Shown piece by piece: positions 30,419 to 38,067 of a DNA stretch of 41,850 nt. Within the stretch, counting starts at the first letter, position 1, and the number at the start of each line of letters is the position of its first letter. The notes beneath the pieces are model-generated. The model saw only the letters and a program-made list of their open reading frames with translations. It made no database searches and was not told the DNA's origin. Source of the stretch: Schlegelella_A sp038241255 (lineage in GTDB: Bacteria; Pseudomonadota; Gammaproteobacteria; Burkholderiales; Burkholderiaceae_C); contig JBBRFW010000020.1 in assembly GCA_038241255.1 (NCBI GenBank), positions 1 to 41,850 of the forward strand, read 5' to 3'. The position numbers and the translations under genes are program-made.

Positions 30419-31162
30419 GTGCACCGCTCTTTTCTCTCGTTTCTGCTCGTCACCGCAACGATGGTCGCGGGCTGCGCCGGCACCGGCGAGCGCGCGACGC
30501 CCGCGCGGGCGCAGGCGGACGCGATCGTCGCCGGCGCCGACCGCAGCGAGGCCGACCGCCGCAACGACGTTCGCCGCAAGCCCGCCGAGATGCTCTCATT
30601 CATCGGCTTGCGGCCGGGGATGTCCGTTCTCGACATCAGCGCCGGTGGCGGCTACACGAGCGAACTGCTCGCACGCGCCGTCGCCCCGAACGGCCGCGTC
30701 TACGCCCAGACCCCGCGAGCGCCGTCGGCGACGCTCGCCGGGCGACTACAGAAGCCGATCGGCGCCAGCATCGTGTCCGTCGTTCAGCCGTTTGACAGCC
30801 CGGTTCCCGCCGACGTCGCCGCGGGCGGGCTCGATATCGTCACGCTGATGTTCAACTACCACGACTTCGGCGCGATGGGCGTCGACCGGCCGCGCCTGAA
30901 TGCCGCCGTCTTCGCCGCGCTCAAGCCCGGCGGCGCCTACGTCGTTGCCGACCATGCCGGCCGCGCCGGCACCGGCATCTCGGAGTCGGGCTCGCTGCAC
31001 CGCGTCGAGGAAGCCTTGGTCCGGCGCGAGGTCGAGGCCGCCGGATTTCGCCTCGTCGCTGAAGCCGGCTTCCTGCGCAACCCAGCCGATCCGCGCGATC
31101 GCGAAGAGCCCGATCCGCCGCAACCCAAGGACGAGTTCGTCCTCAAGTTTGTCAAGCCCTGA
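30419..31162 (+). CDS. Predicted lipoprotein-type class I SAM-dependent methyltransferase
   Basis: About 247 residues from the GTG at 30419, 5 bp after the cbpM stop. The N-terminus HRSFLSFLLVTATMVAGCAG looks like a lipoprotein signal with lipobox VAGC (Cys18). The body is a Rossmann-type methyltransferase: motif I MSVLDISAGGGYTSELLARAV, a motif II/III region GLDIVTLMFNYHDFGAMGVDR, and KPGGAYVVADHAGRAG followed by HRVEEALVRREVEAAGFRLVAEAGFL. This pattern matches the COG4798 predicted methyltransferases, which often carry signal peptides. A SAM enzyme outside the cytoplasm is hard to explain, so either the signal is not used or the fold serves another role. It converges with the Lrp gene and overlaps it by 11 bp. 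Confidence 0.8.
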   Translation: MHRSFLSFLLVTATMVAGCAGTGERATPARAQADAIVAGADRSEADRRNDVRRKPAEMLSFIGLRPGMSVLDISAGGGYTSELLARAVAPNGRVYAQTPRAPSATLAGRLQKPIGASIVSVVQPFDSPVPADVAAGGLDIVTLMFNYHDFGAMGVDRPRLNAAVFAALKPGGAYVVADHAGRAGTGISESGSLHRVEEALVRREVEAAGFRLVAEAGFLRNPADPRDREEPDPPQPKDEFVLKFVKP

Positions 31163-31664
31163 CGCGCGCCTTTCGCACCGGCCGTGCCGCCCGCGTCGGC
31201 CCGGGCACTGGAACGCCGGCCGCGCCCTTGACCTCCTTCAGCACCACGCTCGAGCGGATGTGGGTCACGCCGGGCAGCTTGAACGCAGTGTCGTGCAGGA
31301 ACGCCTCGTAGCTCTTGATGTCCTCGACCAGCACCATGATGCTGTCGTCGGCTGCGCCGGTCGTGCTGTAGCAGCTCACGATCTGCGGGCAGGCGCCGAC
31401 GGCCCGCTCGAATTCGCGCACGGTGTGCTCAGTGTGCTGCGTCAGGTTGACCTCGGCGAGCACGCACAGCGCGAGGCCGACGCTCTCGCGGTCGACCGTC
31501 GCGCCGTAGCCGCGGATGATACCGGCGGCTTCCATGTCCTTGACGCGCTTCCAGCACGGCGTCGCGCTCAGTCCCACCGCGGCGGCGAGCTGCTGCACCG
31601 TCTGGCGCGAGTCGCGCTGGAGGGCGGCGAGGAGGGCGCGGTCCTTGTCGTCGAGTACGTACAA
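31152..31664 (-). CDS. Lrp/AsnC family transcriptional regulator
   Basis: DNA-binding regulator of 170 residues. The N-terminal HTH reads LDDKDRALLAALQRDSRQTVQQLAAAVGLSATPCWKRVKDMEAAGIIRGYGATVD, the classic AsnC pattern. The C-terminal RAM ligand-binding domain has ALCVLAEVNLTQHTEHTVREFERAV, VSCYSTTGAADDSIMVLVEDIKSYEAFL, and LPGVTHIRSSVVLKEVK. The start is TTG at 31664: a TAG stop lies immediately upstream in frame, no ATG or GTG is available before the HTH, and GAGGATC provides a Shine-Dalgarno. It is divergent from oxidoreductase copy 2, so control of that gene by an aromatic amino acid or keto acid is a reasonable inference. Confidence 0.9.
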   Translation of the reverse strand: MYVLDDKDRALLAALQRDSRQTVQQLAAAVGLSATPCWKRVKDMEAAGIIRGYGATVDRESVGLALCVLAEVNLTQHTEHTVREFERAVGACPQIVSCYSTTGAADDSIMVLVEDIKSYEAFLHDTAFKLPGVTHIRSSVVLKEVKGAAGVPVPGPTRAARPVRKARVRA

Positions 31665-31683
31665 CTATGATCCTCGCCACTAG

Positions 31684-31698
31684 AGGAACAATATTCTA
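31684..31698 (-). promoter_or_regulatory. Candidate lrp -10 element and AT-rich operator
   Basis: In the 122-bp gap between the Lrp gene and oxidoreductase copy 2, the only AT-rich stretch is AGGAACAATATTCTA. On the minus strand it contains TAGAAT (31693-31698), a -10-like hexamer placing transcription start about 22 bases before the TTG start. GAA-N5-TTC within it is a short inverted repeat that could be part of an autoregulatory Lrp site. Inference from position and composition only. Confidence 0.35.
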
Positions 31699-31786
31699 CG
31701 AAAGTCACCCTGGGCGGTCTGAACAGAAGCCTATTCTCGCCGCGCTCGCTTAGATTTCTCCTTTGCACCTTCAACGGAGCGCCGCC

Positions 31787-34700
31787 ATGCCCGCGTCCCT
31801 CGCCCGCCCCGAGTACGCCCTCGCCGACAACCTGCGCGCGGCCGGTGGCATAGTGTTCCTCACCGGCACGCAGGCGCTGATCCGCCTAGCCCTGATGCAA
31901 CGCGAGCGCGACCTTGCCGCCGGCCTCGATTCGCGCGGGTTCATCAGCGGCTACCGCGGCTCGCCACTCGGCATGGTCGACCAGCAGGTCTGGAAGGCGG
32001 CGCCGCTGCTCGATCGTGCCGGCGTCAAGTTCCTGCCCGCGATCAACGAGGAGCTCGCGGCGACGGCCGTGCTCGGCACGCAGCGCGTCGAGTCCGACCC
32101 CGAGCGGACGGCCGCCGGCGTCTTCGCGATGTGGTACGGCAAGGGGCCGGGCGTCGACCGCGCCGGCGACGCGCTCAAGCACGGCAACGCGTATGGCGCC
32201 TCGCCGCACGGCGGCGTGCTGGTCGTCGCCGGCGACGACCACGGCTGCGTCTCGTCGTCGATGCCGCACCAAAGCGACCTTGCGATGCAGTCGTGGCACA
32301 TGCCGGTCGTCGCGCCGGCCAACGTCGCCGAGTACCTCGAGTTCGGCCTCTATGGCTGGGCGTTGTCGCGCTTCTCCGGCAACTGGGTCGGCTTCACCGC
32401 GCTCTCCGAAGTCGTCGAGAGTGGCTCGACCGTCGATCTCGACGCGACCCATTCCCGCGTCGCCCGCTGGCAGGACGCCGCGACGATCGAGGCCGAAACC
32501 GCGTTCGTGCGACCGGCCGAGGGCCTGCACTATCGCTGGCCGGACCTGCCGTCGCTGAAGATAGAGGCGCGCCTGCACGCCAAGCTCGACGCGGTGCGCG
32601 CCTTCGCGCGCGTCAATTCGATCGACCGCGACATCGTCGTCGCCGAACGCGCGAGCGTCGGCATCATCACCTGCGGCAAGGCGCATTTCGATCTGCTCGA
32701 GGTCTTCCGCCGCCTCGACATCCCGCTCGACGCGCTCGCCGCGGCCGGCGTGCGCATCTACAAGGTCGGCCTGGCCTACCCCGTCGAGCCGACCCGGCTC
32801 GACGCCTTCGTCAACGGCCTGGACGAGGTGCTCGTCGTTGAGGAGAAAGCCGGCCTCGTCGAGCAGCAGCTGCGCGACCTGCTCTACAACCGCGCTGTGC
32901 GGCCGAAGGTCGTCGGCAAGAAGGACGGCGCCGGCAGGCAGCTCGTCAGCGGGCTCGGCGAGCTGCGCCCGTCGCGGCTGATCGAGATCGTCTCTCGCTG
33001 GCTGGCCGACCGCTTCCCGGCGCTCGACCGGCGACAGCTGGTGCGCGACTTCACGATCCCGGACCTGCTCTCCAATGCCGGCGATGCCGTCAAGCGCGTG
33101 CCCTATTTCTGCGCCGGCTGCCCGCACAACACGTCGACCAAGGTACCGGAGGGATCGCGCGCGCAGGCGGGCATTGGCTGCCACTTCATGGCGTCGTGGA
33201 TGGACCGCGACACCGAAGGGCTGATCCAGATGGGCGGCGAGGGCGTCGACTGGGTCTCGCACGCGATGTTCACGAAAGTGCCGCACGTCTTCCAGAACCT
33301 GGGCGACGGCACCTACTACCACTCGGGCTACCTGGCGATCCGCCAGGCGATCGCGGCCAGGACCAACGTTACCTACAAGATTCTCTTCAACGACGCGGTG
33401 GCGATGACCGGTGGCCAGCCGGTCGACGGCATCATCTCGGTCGACGCCATCGCGCGCCAGGTCGAGGCCGAGGGCGCGACGAAGGTGGTGGTGCTCTCCG
33501 ACGACATCGCTAAGTACGACGCGATCCACGCCAAGTTTCCGGCGGGCACCGAGTTCCACGACCGCGCCGAACTCGACGCCGTGCAGCGGCGCCTGCGCGA
33601 GATGCAAGGCGTGACCATCCTGATCTACGAGCAGACCTGCGCGGCCGAGAAGCGCCGGCGCCGCAAGAAGGGCGAGCTCGCCGATCCGGCGCGGCGTCTC
33701 TTCATCAACGACCGCGTCTGCGAAGGCTGCGGCGACTGCTCGGTGCAGTCGAACTGCGTCGCCGTGCTGCCACTCGAGACTGGGCTCGGGCGCAAGCGCG
33801 AGATCGACCAGTCGAGCTGCAACAAGGACTACTCGTGCGCCAAGGGCTTCTGCCCGAGCTTCGTCGGCGTCGTCGGCGGCCGGCTGAAGAAGCGACAGGG
33901 TGCGCTCTCTGGCGCGGCGGCGGCGCGCTTCGCGACCGCCGTCGACGCGCTTCCGCTGCCCGCCGCGCACGTTTGGACCGGCCCTTACGACCTGCTCGTC
34001 ACGGGCGTCGGCGGCACGGGGGTCGTCACCGTCGGCGCGCTGATCGCGATGGCGTCGCACCTCGAGGGCCACGCCGCCAGCGTTCTCGACTTCATGGGCT
34101 TCGCGCAAAAGGGCGGCTCGGTGCTGTCGTTCGTGCGACTCGCGCGCGACCCGTCGGCGCTCAACCAGGTGCGCATCGACGCTCAGCAGGCCGATGCCGT
34201 GCTGGCGTGCGACGTCGTCGTCGCCGCATCGGCCGACGCGCTGCTCACGGTGCGATACGGTCGTACCCGCATCCTCGCCAACCGGCACGAAATTCCGGTC
34301 GCGGCGTCGCTTTCCAACCCCGACGCCGACCTGCGCGTCGGCGCGCTTCTCGAGAAGATCGAGTTCGCCGCCGGCGCCGATCGCGTCAAGACGATGGATG
34401 CGCAACGCCTCGCGCAGGAGTTCGTCGGCGACACCATCGTCGCCAACATCGTCGCCATGGGCTACGCCTGGCAGCTCGGCCTCGTGCCGGTCGGACTGGC
34501 GGCGATGCAGCGCGCGATCGAGCTGAACGGCGTCGCCGTCGCTGCGAACCAGGCGGCGTTCTCGCTCGGACGGCTCGCTGCCGCCGACCCGACCGGAGCG
34601 AGCGATCTGTTGCACGAGCCCAAGACGTCGAGCGTGCATGGCGAGACGCTGGAGGCGCTGATCGAGCGCTCGGCGCGTTTCTTGGCCGGCTACCAGAACG

Positions 34701-35359
34701 CGGCCTACGCCGACCGCTATCGGCGCACGGTGGAGGCCGTGCGCGAGCGCGAGCTGGCGCTCGTGGGAGCCGGCGCGCCGCTGTCGCTCACGCGCGCGGT
34801 CGCCGAGCAGCTGCGCAAGCTGATGGCCTACAAGGACGAGTACGAGGTCGGCCGCCTCTTCACCGATGGCGAGTTCGAGAAGGCACTCGCCGAGCGCTTC
34901 GAAGGCGACGACCTGCACCTCGAGTTCTACATGGCACCGCCGGCGCTCGTGAAGCCGAAGCCAGGCGCTGGCAAGGCGCCGAAGAAGGTCCGCTTCGGTC
35001 CGTGGCTGTTCCCGCTGCTGAAACTCCTCGCGCGCGCCAGGGCGCTGCGCGGCACGCCGTTCGATCCGTTCGGGCGCAGCGAGGAACGCCGCCTCGAGCG
35101 GCGCCTGATCGCCGAGTACGAGGCGCGCGTCGCCGAGATGGCGCAGCGCCTCAGCGCCGACAAGCTCGCGGTCGCCGTGGCCATTGCTAACGTGCCGGCG
35201 CAGATCCGCGGCTACGGCCACGTCAAGCTGGCGAGCCTGGCGATCGCGCGGGCTCGTGAGAGCGAGCTGCTCAACCGCTTCGATCCCGAACGCTATCCGC
35301 GCCCGGCGGGGCCGGCCGCGGCGGGTCAGTTCCGCGGCATTCCAGTCACCTCGGCCTGA
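31787..35359 (+). CDS. Fused indolepyruvate:ferredoxin oxidoreductase, copy 2
   Basis: Paralogue of the minus-strand gene at 17811-21551, 1190 residues, same architecture. N-terminal domain: RGFISGYRGSPLGMVDQQVW, INEELAATAVLGTQ, and MWYGKGPGVDRAGDALKHGN. ThDP domain: CAGCPHNTSTKVPEGSRAQAG, LGDGTYYHSGYLAIRQAI, and KILFNDAVAMTGGQPVDG. Iron-sulfur ligands: CEGCGDCSVQSNC (about 645-657) and CNKDYSCAKGFCPSF. The gamma-like domain starts near 740 with VTGVGGTGVVTVGALIAMASH. The C-terminal domain contains KLMAYKDEYEVGRLF and FGRSEERRLERRLIAEYEARV. The ATG at 31787 follows GGAG; a TTG at 31763 is a longer alternative. Its substrate is likely an aryl-pyruvate. The divergent Lrp gene suggests separate control from copy 1. 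Confidence 0.93.
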   Translation: MPASLARPEYALADNLRAAGGIVFLTGTQALIRLALMQRERDLAAGLDSRGFISGYRGSPLGMVDQQVWKAAPLLDRAGVKFLPAINEELAATAVLGTQRVESDPERTAAGVFAMWYGKGPGVDRAGDALKHGNAYGASPHGGVLVVAGDDHGCVSSSMPHQSDLAMQSWHMPVVAPANVAEYLEFGLYGWALSRFSGNWVGFTALSEVVESGSTVDLDATHSRVARWQDAATIEAETAFVRPAEGLHYRWPDLPSLKIEARLHAKLDAVRAFARVNSIDRDIVVAERASVGIITCGKAHFDLLEVFRRLDIPLDALAAAGVRIYKVGLAYPVEPTRLDAFVNGLDEVLVVEEKAGLVEQQLRDLLYNRAVRPKVVGKKDGAGRQLVSGLGELRPSRLIEIVSRWLADRFPALDRRQLVRDFTIPDLLSNAGDAVKRVPYFCAGCPHNTSTKVPEGSRAQAGIGCHFMASWMDRDTEGLIQMGGEGVDWVSHAMFTKVPHVFQNLGDGTYYHSGYLAIRQAIAARTNVTYKILFNDAVAMTGGQPVDGIISVDAIARQVEAEGATKVVVLSDDIAKYDAIHAKFPAGTEFHDRAELDAVQRRLREMQGVTILIYEQTCAAEKRRRRKKGELADPARRLFINDRVCEGCGDCSVQSNCVAVLPLETGLGRKREIDQSSCNKDYSCAKGFCPSFVGVVGGRLKKRQGALSGAAAARFATAVDALPLPAAHVWTGPYDLLVTGVGGTGVVTVGALIAMASHLEGHAASVLDFMGFAQKGGSVLSFVRLARDPSALNQVRIDAQQADAVLACDVVVAASADALLTVRYGRTRILANRHEIPVAASLSNPDADLRVGALLEKIEFAAGADRVKTMDAQRLAQEFVGDTIVANIVAMGYAWQLGLVPVGLAAMQRAIELNGVAVAANQAAFSLGRLAAADPTGASDLLHEPKTSSVHGETLEALIERSARFLAGYQNAAYADRYRRTVEAVRERELALVGAGAPLSLTRAVAEQLRKLMAYKDEYEVGRLFTDGEFEKALAERFEGDDLHLEFYMAPPALVKPKPGAGKAPKKVRFGPWLFPLLKLLARARALRGTPFDPFGRSEERRLERRLIAEYEARVAEMAQRLSADKLAVAVAIANVPAQIRGYGHVKLASLAIARARESELLNRFDPERYPRPAGPAAAGQFRGIPVTSA

Positions 35360-35380
35360 CCGCCCGGCGCGCCGCGCGCG

Positions 35381-36223
35381 TCACGCCGTCGCGGGCAGGT
35401 ACTTGCTCAGCTTGGCGAGCAGCGCTTCGCGCGTGAACGGCTTGACGATGAAGTCGGCGGCGCCGGCTTCCATGCTTCGCACCAGCGTCTCGAGCCGCGC
35501 CTCGCCGGTGAGCATGACGACCGGGATCGCCGCCAGCTCCGGGCTCATCTTGATCTGCCCGGTAATGGCGACGCCGTCGCCGCCCGGCAGCATCACGTCC
35601 ATCAGCACGAGGTCGGGACTCACGGCGCGGATGCGGTCGAGCGCGGCCGCGCCGTCGGTCTCAAAGACGAGATCGAGGGCTTCGGAGGCGAGCATCGCCG
35701 CGACCAGCGCGTGCAGGACCTCGTCGTCCTCGACGACGAGGACGACCGGCCGGCGCGCTGTCCCGACAGCCGCGGCGGCCGCGCCGCCGGGCCGGGAACG
35801 CACGATCGTCCTCGCCGCGACGCGAACGCTGGTCGCGAGCCGATCGGCGTCGATCGGCGTCGGGAAGTGCTGCACGTAGTCGTCAAACACGCCTTCCCTG
35901 CCCAGGCGCGCCGCCGCGGCGACGCTGTCGCTGTCGCAGAGCGCGAGTAGGAACGGGCGCGCCGGCGCGCTGGTGCCGGCACCGTGCAGCGCCAGCGCGA
36001 TGCGTTCGGCGTCGTCGATCGACGCCAGGCCGAGGATGACGACTTCGGCACGGTGCGCGAGCGCCTGCAGCGCCGCCTGGTCGGGCCGGAGGCTGGTTCG
36101 CATGCCGGCCGCGAACTCGCTGCCCAGGCGCGCCGCGACGACGCGCCCGCCCTCTTCGTGCTCGACGACGACGAGCAGGCGCAGCGGGTCGGCGGGCGAC
36201 GGCGTGGACATTTGCTCGTCCAT
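35381..36223 (-). CDS. Two-receiver response regulator without output domain
   Basis: About 280 residues from the ATG at 36223 (an ATG at 36211 would shorten it by four). The N-terminal half looks like a degenerate receiver: VVVEHEEGGRVVAARLG replaces the acidic pocket with E-H-E, and the phospho-Asp position in VVILGLAS is not acidic. The C-terminal half is canonical: VVLVVEDDEVLHALVAAML, phospho-acceptor Asp in LVLMDVMLPGGDG, Thr in VVMLTGEA, and Lys in DFIVKPFTREALLAKL. There is no DNA-binding or enzymatic domain. It converges with oxidoreductase copy 2, 21 bp apart, and is divergent from the trp leader. No kinase gene is adjacent. Confidence 0.85.
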   Translation of the reverse strand: MDEQMSTPSPADPLRLLVVVEHEEGGRVVAARLGSEFAAGMRTSLRPDQAALQALAHRAEVVILGLASIDDAERIALALHGAGTSAPARPFLLALCDSDSVAAAARLGREGVFDDYVQHFPTPIDADRLATSVRVAARTIVRSRPGGAAAAAVGTARRPVVLVVEDDEVLHALVAAMLASEALDLVFETDGAAALDRIRAVSPDLVLMDVMLPGGDGVAITGQIKMSPELAAIPVVMLTGEARLETLVRSMEAGAADFIVKPFTREALLAKLSKYLPATA

Positions 36224-36326
36224 TCTGGTCGCGTCGCGCCGACGCGCCACACCGCCGGCGGGCTCGAACGTGAGCAACGCACGCGATGCCCAGCCCGCAG
36301 CGCGGGCGCGACGCGATCCCCGCCGC

Positions 36327-36335
36327 TGCTACACT
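36327..36335 (+). promoter_or_regulatory. Candidate extended -10 promoter for the trp operon
   Basis: TGCTACACT contains TG at 36327-36328, one base, then -10-like TACACT (36330-36335). Six to seven bases downstream is the A of the leader ORF ATG at 36342, so the transcript would begin at the start codon. No consensus -35 is visible in the GC-rich upstream DNA, which also encodes the N-terminus of the divergent response regulator gene. Confidence 0.45.
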
Positions 36336-36341
36336 TTTGCG

Positions 36342-36428
36342 ATGGTCATGATCGCGCCTTCGCTCATCAGGTCGCCCGACCGGGGAGCCTGGCCCTGGCG
36401 CCGCTGCCCGTCTCTCGCGCGACGCTGA
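36342..36428 (+). CDS. Candidate trp leader peptide with Trp-Pro-Trp
   Basis: A 28-residue ORF (ATG at 36342, TGA at 36426-36428) upstream of trpE. It contains GAWPWRR, with Trp codons at residues 17 and 19 (36390-36392 and 36396-36398). It follows a plausible extended -10 such that the ATG is at or next to the transcription start, as reported for the leaderless trpL of Sinorhizobium meliloti. Downstream are alternative RNA stems (see 36398-36554). It would sense charged tRNA-Trp by ribosome stalling. The evidence is position, the paired Trp codons and the stems; there is no homology support, so chance remains possible. Confidence 0.5.
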   Translation: MVMIAPSLIRSPDRGAWPWRRCPSLARR

Positions 36429-36554
36429 CACCCGAGCGGTGCCGGCGCATCGCGCGCCGAGGAATCAGCGGCGATTGCGCCGCGCCCGGCTTCCCCTTCG
36501 AGACCGGCACCGCCGCGGCGGCGCCCGAGACGTGGAGATCTCGCCGGCGGCGAG
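36398..36554 (+). promoter_or_regulatory. Candidate trp attenuator stems and SD-sequestering hairpin
   Basis: Stem 1:2 is GCGCCG (36398-36403) with CGGCGC (36443-36448). Stem 2:3 is a 10-bp perfect match, GCGGTGCCGG (36436-36445) with CCGGCACCGC (36504-36513). Stem 3:4 is GGCACCGCC with GGCGGCGCC (36506-36525, one mismatch). A ribosome stalled on the Trp codons would cover segment 1 and favour 2:3. There is also a hairpin at 36468-36483 inside the 2:3 loop, and CTCGCC-GGC-GGCGAG (36540-36554), which buries the trpE Shine-Dalgarno GGCGAGG. No T-tract follows 3:4, so control of translation is as likely as termination. Confidence 0.45.
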
Positions 36555-36561
36555 GCAAGCG

Positions 36562-38067
36562 ATGACCGAACTCGAGTTCAAAAGCCTGGCGATGCAAGGC
36601 TTCAACCGGATCCCGCTGATCGCCGAAGCGTTCGCCGACCTCGAGACGCCGCTCTCGCTCTACCTGAAGCTCGCCTGCGGCGTCGCCGGCCCTGGCGCCG
36701 ACAGCCGGAACAGCTTTCTGTTGGAGTCGGTGGTCGGTGGCGAGCGCTTCGGCCGCTACTCGTTCATCGGCCTTCCCGCGCGGACCCTGCTTCGGTCGAC
36801 CGGCTTTCGCACCGAGGTCGTTAGCGACGGCCGGGTCGTCGAGACCGACGACGGCAACCCCCTCGACTTCATCGCCGCCTACCAGCAGCGCTTCCAGGTC
36901 GCGCTCCGGCCTGGCCTGCCCCGCTTCTGCGGGGGCCTGGCGGGCTACTTCGGCTACGACGCCGTGCGCTACATCGAGCCGCGCCTGGCGGCTTCGGCCG
37001 ACATCCGCCCGCTCGGCGACCCGATCGGCACCCCCGACGTGCTGCTCGTGCAGTGCGAGGAGGTGGCGGTCATCGACAACCTCTCGGGGCGGCTCTACCT
37101 CATCGTCTACGCCGACCCGGGCGTGCCGGAGGCGTTCGCGAGCGCGCGCCGGCGCCTGCTCGAACTCACCGACCGCTTGCGCGCGAGCGTCGCGGCGCCG
37201 CCGGTCGAGCGCGTCGCCGCCGAGCCGGTGCGGCGCGATTTCGCCAAGGACGATTTCCTCGCTGCCGTGTTGCGCGCCAAGGAATACATCGCCGCCGGCG
37301 ACCTGATGCAGGTCCAGGTCGGCCAGCGCATGACGAAGCGCTACGCCGGCTCGCCGCTGAGCCTCTACCGTGCCGTGCGCTCGCTCAATCCTTCGCCGTA
37401 CATGTACTTCTACGACATGGGCGACTTCCAGATCGTCGGCGCCTCGCCCGAGATCCTGGTCCGCCGCGAGGCGGGCGCAGGCGGCGACACGGTCACCATC
37501 CGGCCGCTCGCCGGAACGCGCCCGCGCGGCTCGACGCCCGAGCTCGACGCCGCGCTCGAAGCCGAGCTCCGCGCCGACCCGAAGGAGCGCGCCGAGCATC
37601 TGATGCTCATCGACCTGGCGAGGAACGATATCGGTCGGATCGCGAAGGCCGGCAGCGTCAAGGTGACCGAGGCTTTCACGATCGAGCGCTACTCGCACGT
37701 GATGCACATCGTCAGCAACGTCGAGGGCCTGCTGCAGGACGGCATGACTAATCTCGACGTGCTGCGGGCGACCTTCCCCGCCGGCACGCTCACCGGCGCG
37801 CCCAAGATCCGCGCGATGGAGCTGATCGACGAGCTCGAGCCGGTCAAGCGCGGCGTTTACGGCGGCGCCTGCGGGTACCTGAGCTACGCCGGCGACATGG
37901 ACGTGGCGATCGCGATCCGAACCGGCATCGTCAAGGACGGCATGCTGCACGTACAGGCGTCGGCGGGGGTGGTCGCCGATTCGGTGCCCGAGCTCGAATG
38001 GCAGGAGACCGAGGCCAAGGCGCGCGCCCTGCTGCGCGCCGCCGAGCTGGTCGAGGAGGGGTTCTGA
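36562..38067 (+). CDS. trpE: Anthranilate synthase component I
   Basis: Converts chorismate to anthranilate with ammonia from TrpG; first step of tryptophan synthesis. The protein has 501 residues. The N-terminal regulatory domain has the tryptophan-binding LLES motif (SRNSFLLESVVGGERFGRYSFIG). The chorismate-binding domain shows VGQRMTKRY, SLNPSPYMYFYDMGDFQIVGASPEILVRRE, RPLAGTRPRGSTPE, RAEHLMLIDLARNDIGRIA, YSHVMHIVSNVEGLL, ATFPAGTLTGAPKIRAMELIDELEP and GVYGGACGYLSYAGDMDVAIAIRT. The ATG at 36562, behind GGCGAGG, gives MTELEFKSLAMQGFNRIPLIAE; the in-frame ORF extends upstream but that part looks non-coding. The stop overlaps the trpG start by one base (TGATG). Confidence 0.97.
   Translation: MTELEFKSLAMQGFNRIPLIAEAFADLETPLSLYLKLACGVAGPGADSRNSFLLESVVGGERFGRYSFIGLPARTLLRSTGFRTEVVSDGRVVETDDGNPLDFIAAYQQRFQVALRPGLPRFCGGLAGYFGYDAVRYIEPRLAASADIRPLGDPIGTPDVLLVQCEEVAVIDNLSGRLYLIVYADPGVPEAFASARRRLLELTDRLRASVAAPPVERVAAEPVRRDFAKDDFLAAVLRAKEYIAAGDLMQVQVGQRMTKRYAGSPLSLYRAVRSLNPSPYMYFYDMGDFQIVGASPEILVRREAGAGGDTVTIRPLAGTRPRGSTPELDAALEAELRADPKERAEHLMLIDLARNDIGRIAKAGSVKVTEAFTIERYSHVMHIVSNVEGLLQDGMTNLDVLRATFPAGTLTGAPKIRAMELIDELEPVKRGVYGGACGYLSYAGDMDVAIAIRTGIVKDGMLHVQASAGVVADSVPELEWQETEAKARALLRAAELVEEGF

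Noticed and set aside
31886..35221. 1111-residue ORF on the minus strand
   Set aside because: Entirely antisense to oxidoreductase copy 2; Arg/Ala/Asp-rich mirror of GC-rich codon use with no family motif.
36439..36561. In-frame upstream extension of trpE (start MPAHRAP..)
   Set aside because: The extension is Arg-rich and unlike any TrpE N-terminus; the ATG at 36562 with a good Shine-Dalgarno gives the canonical start.
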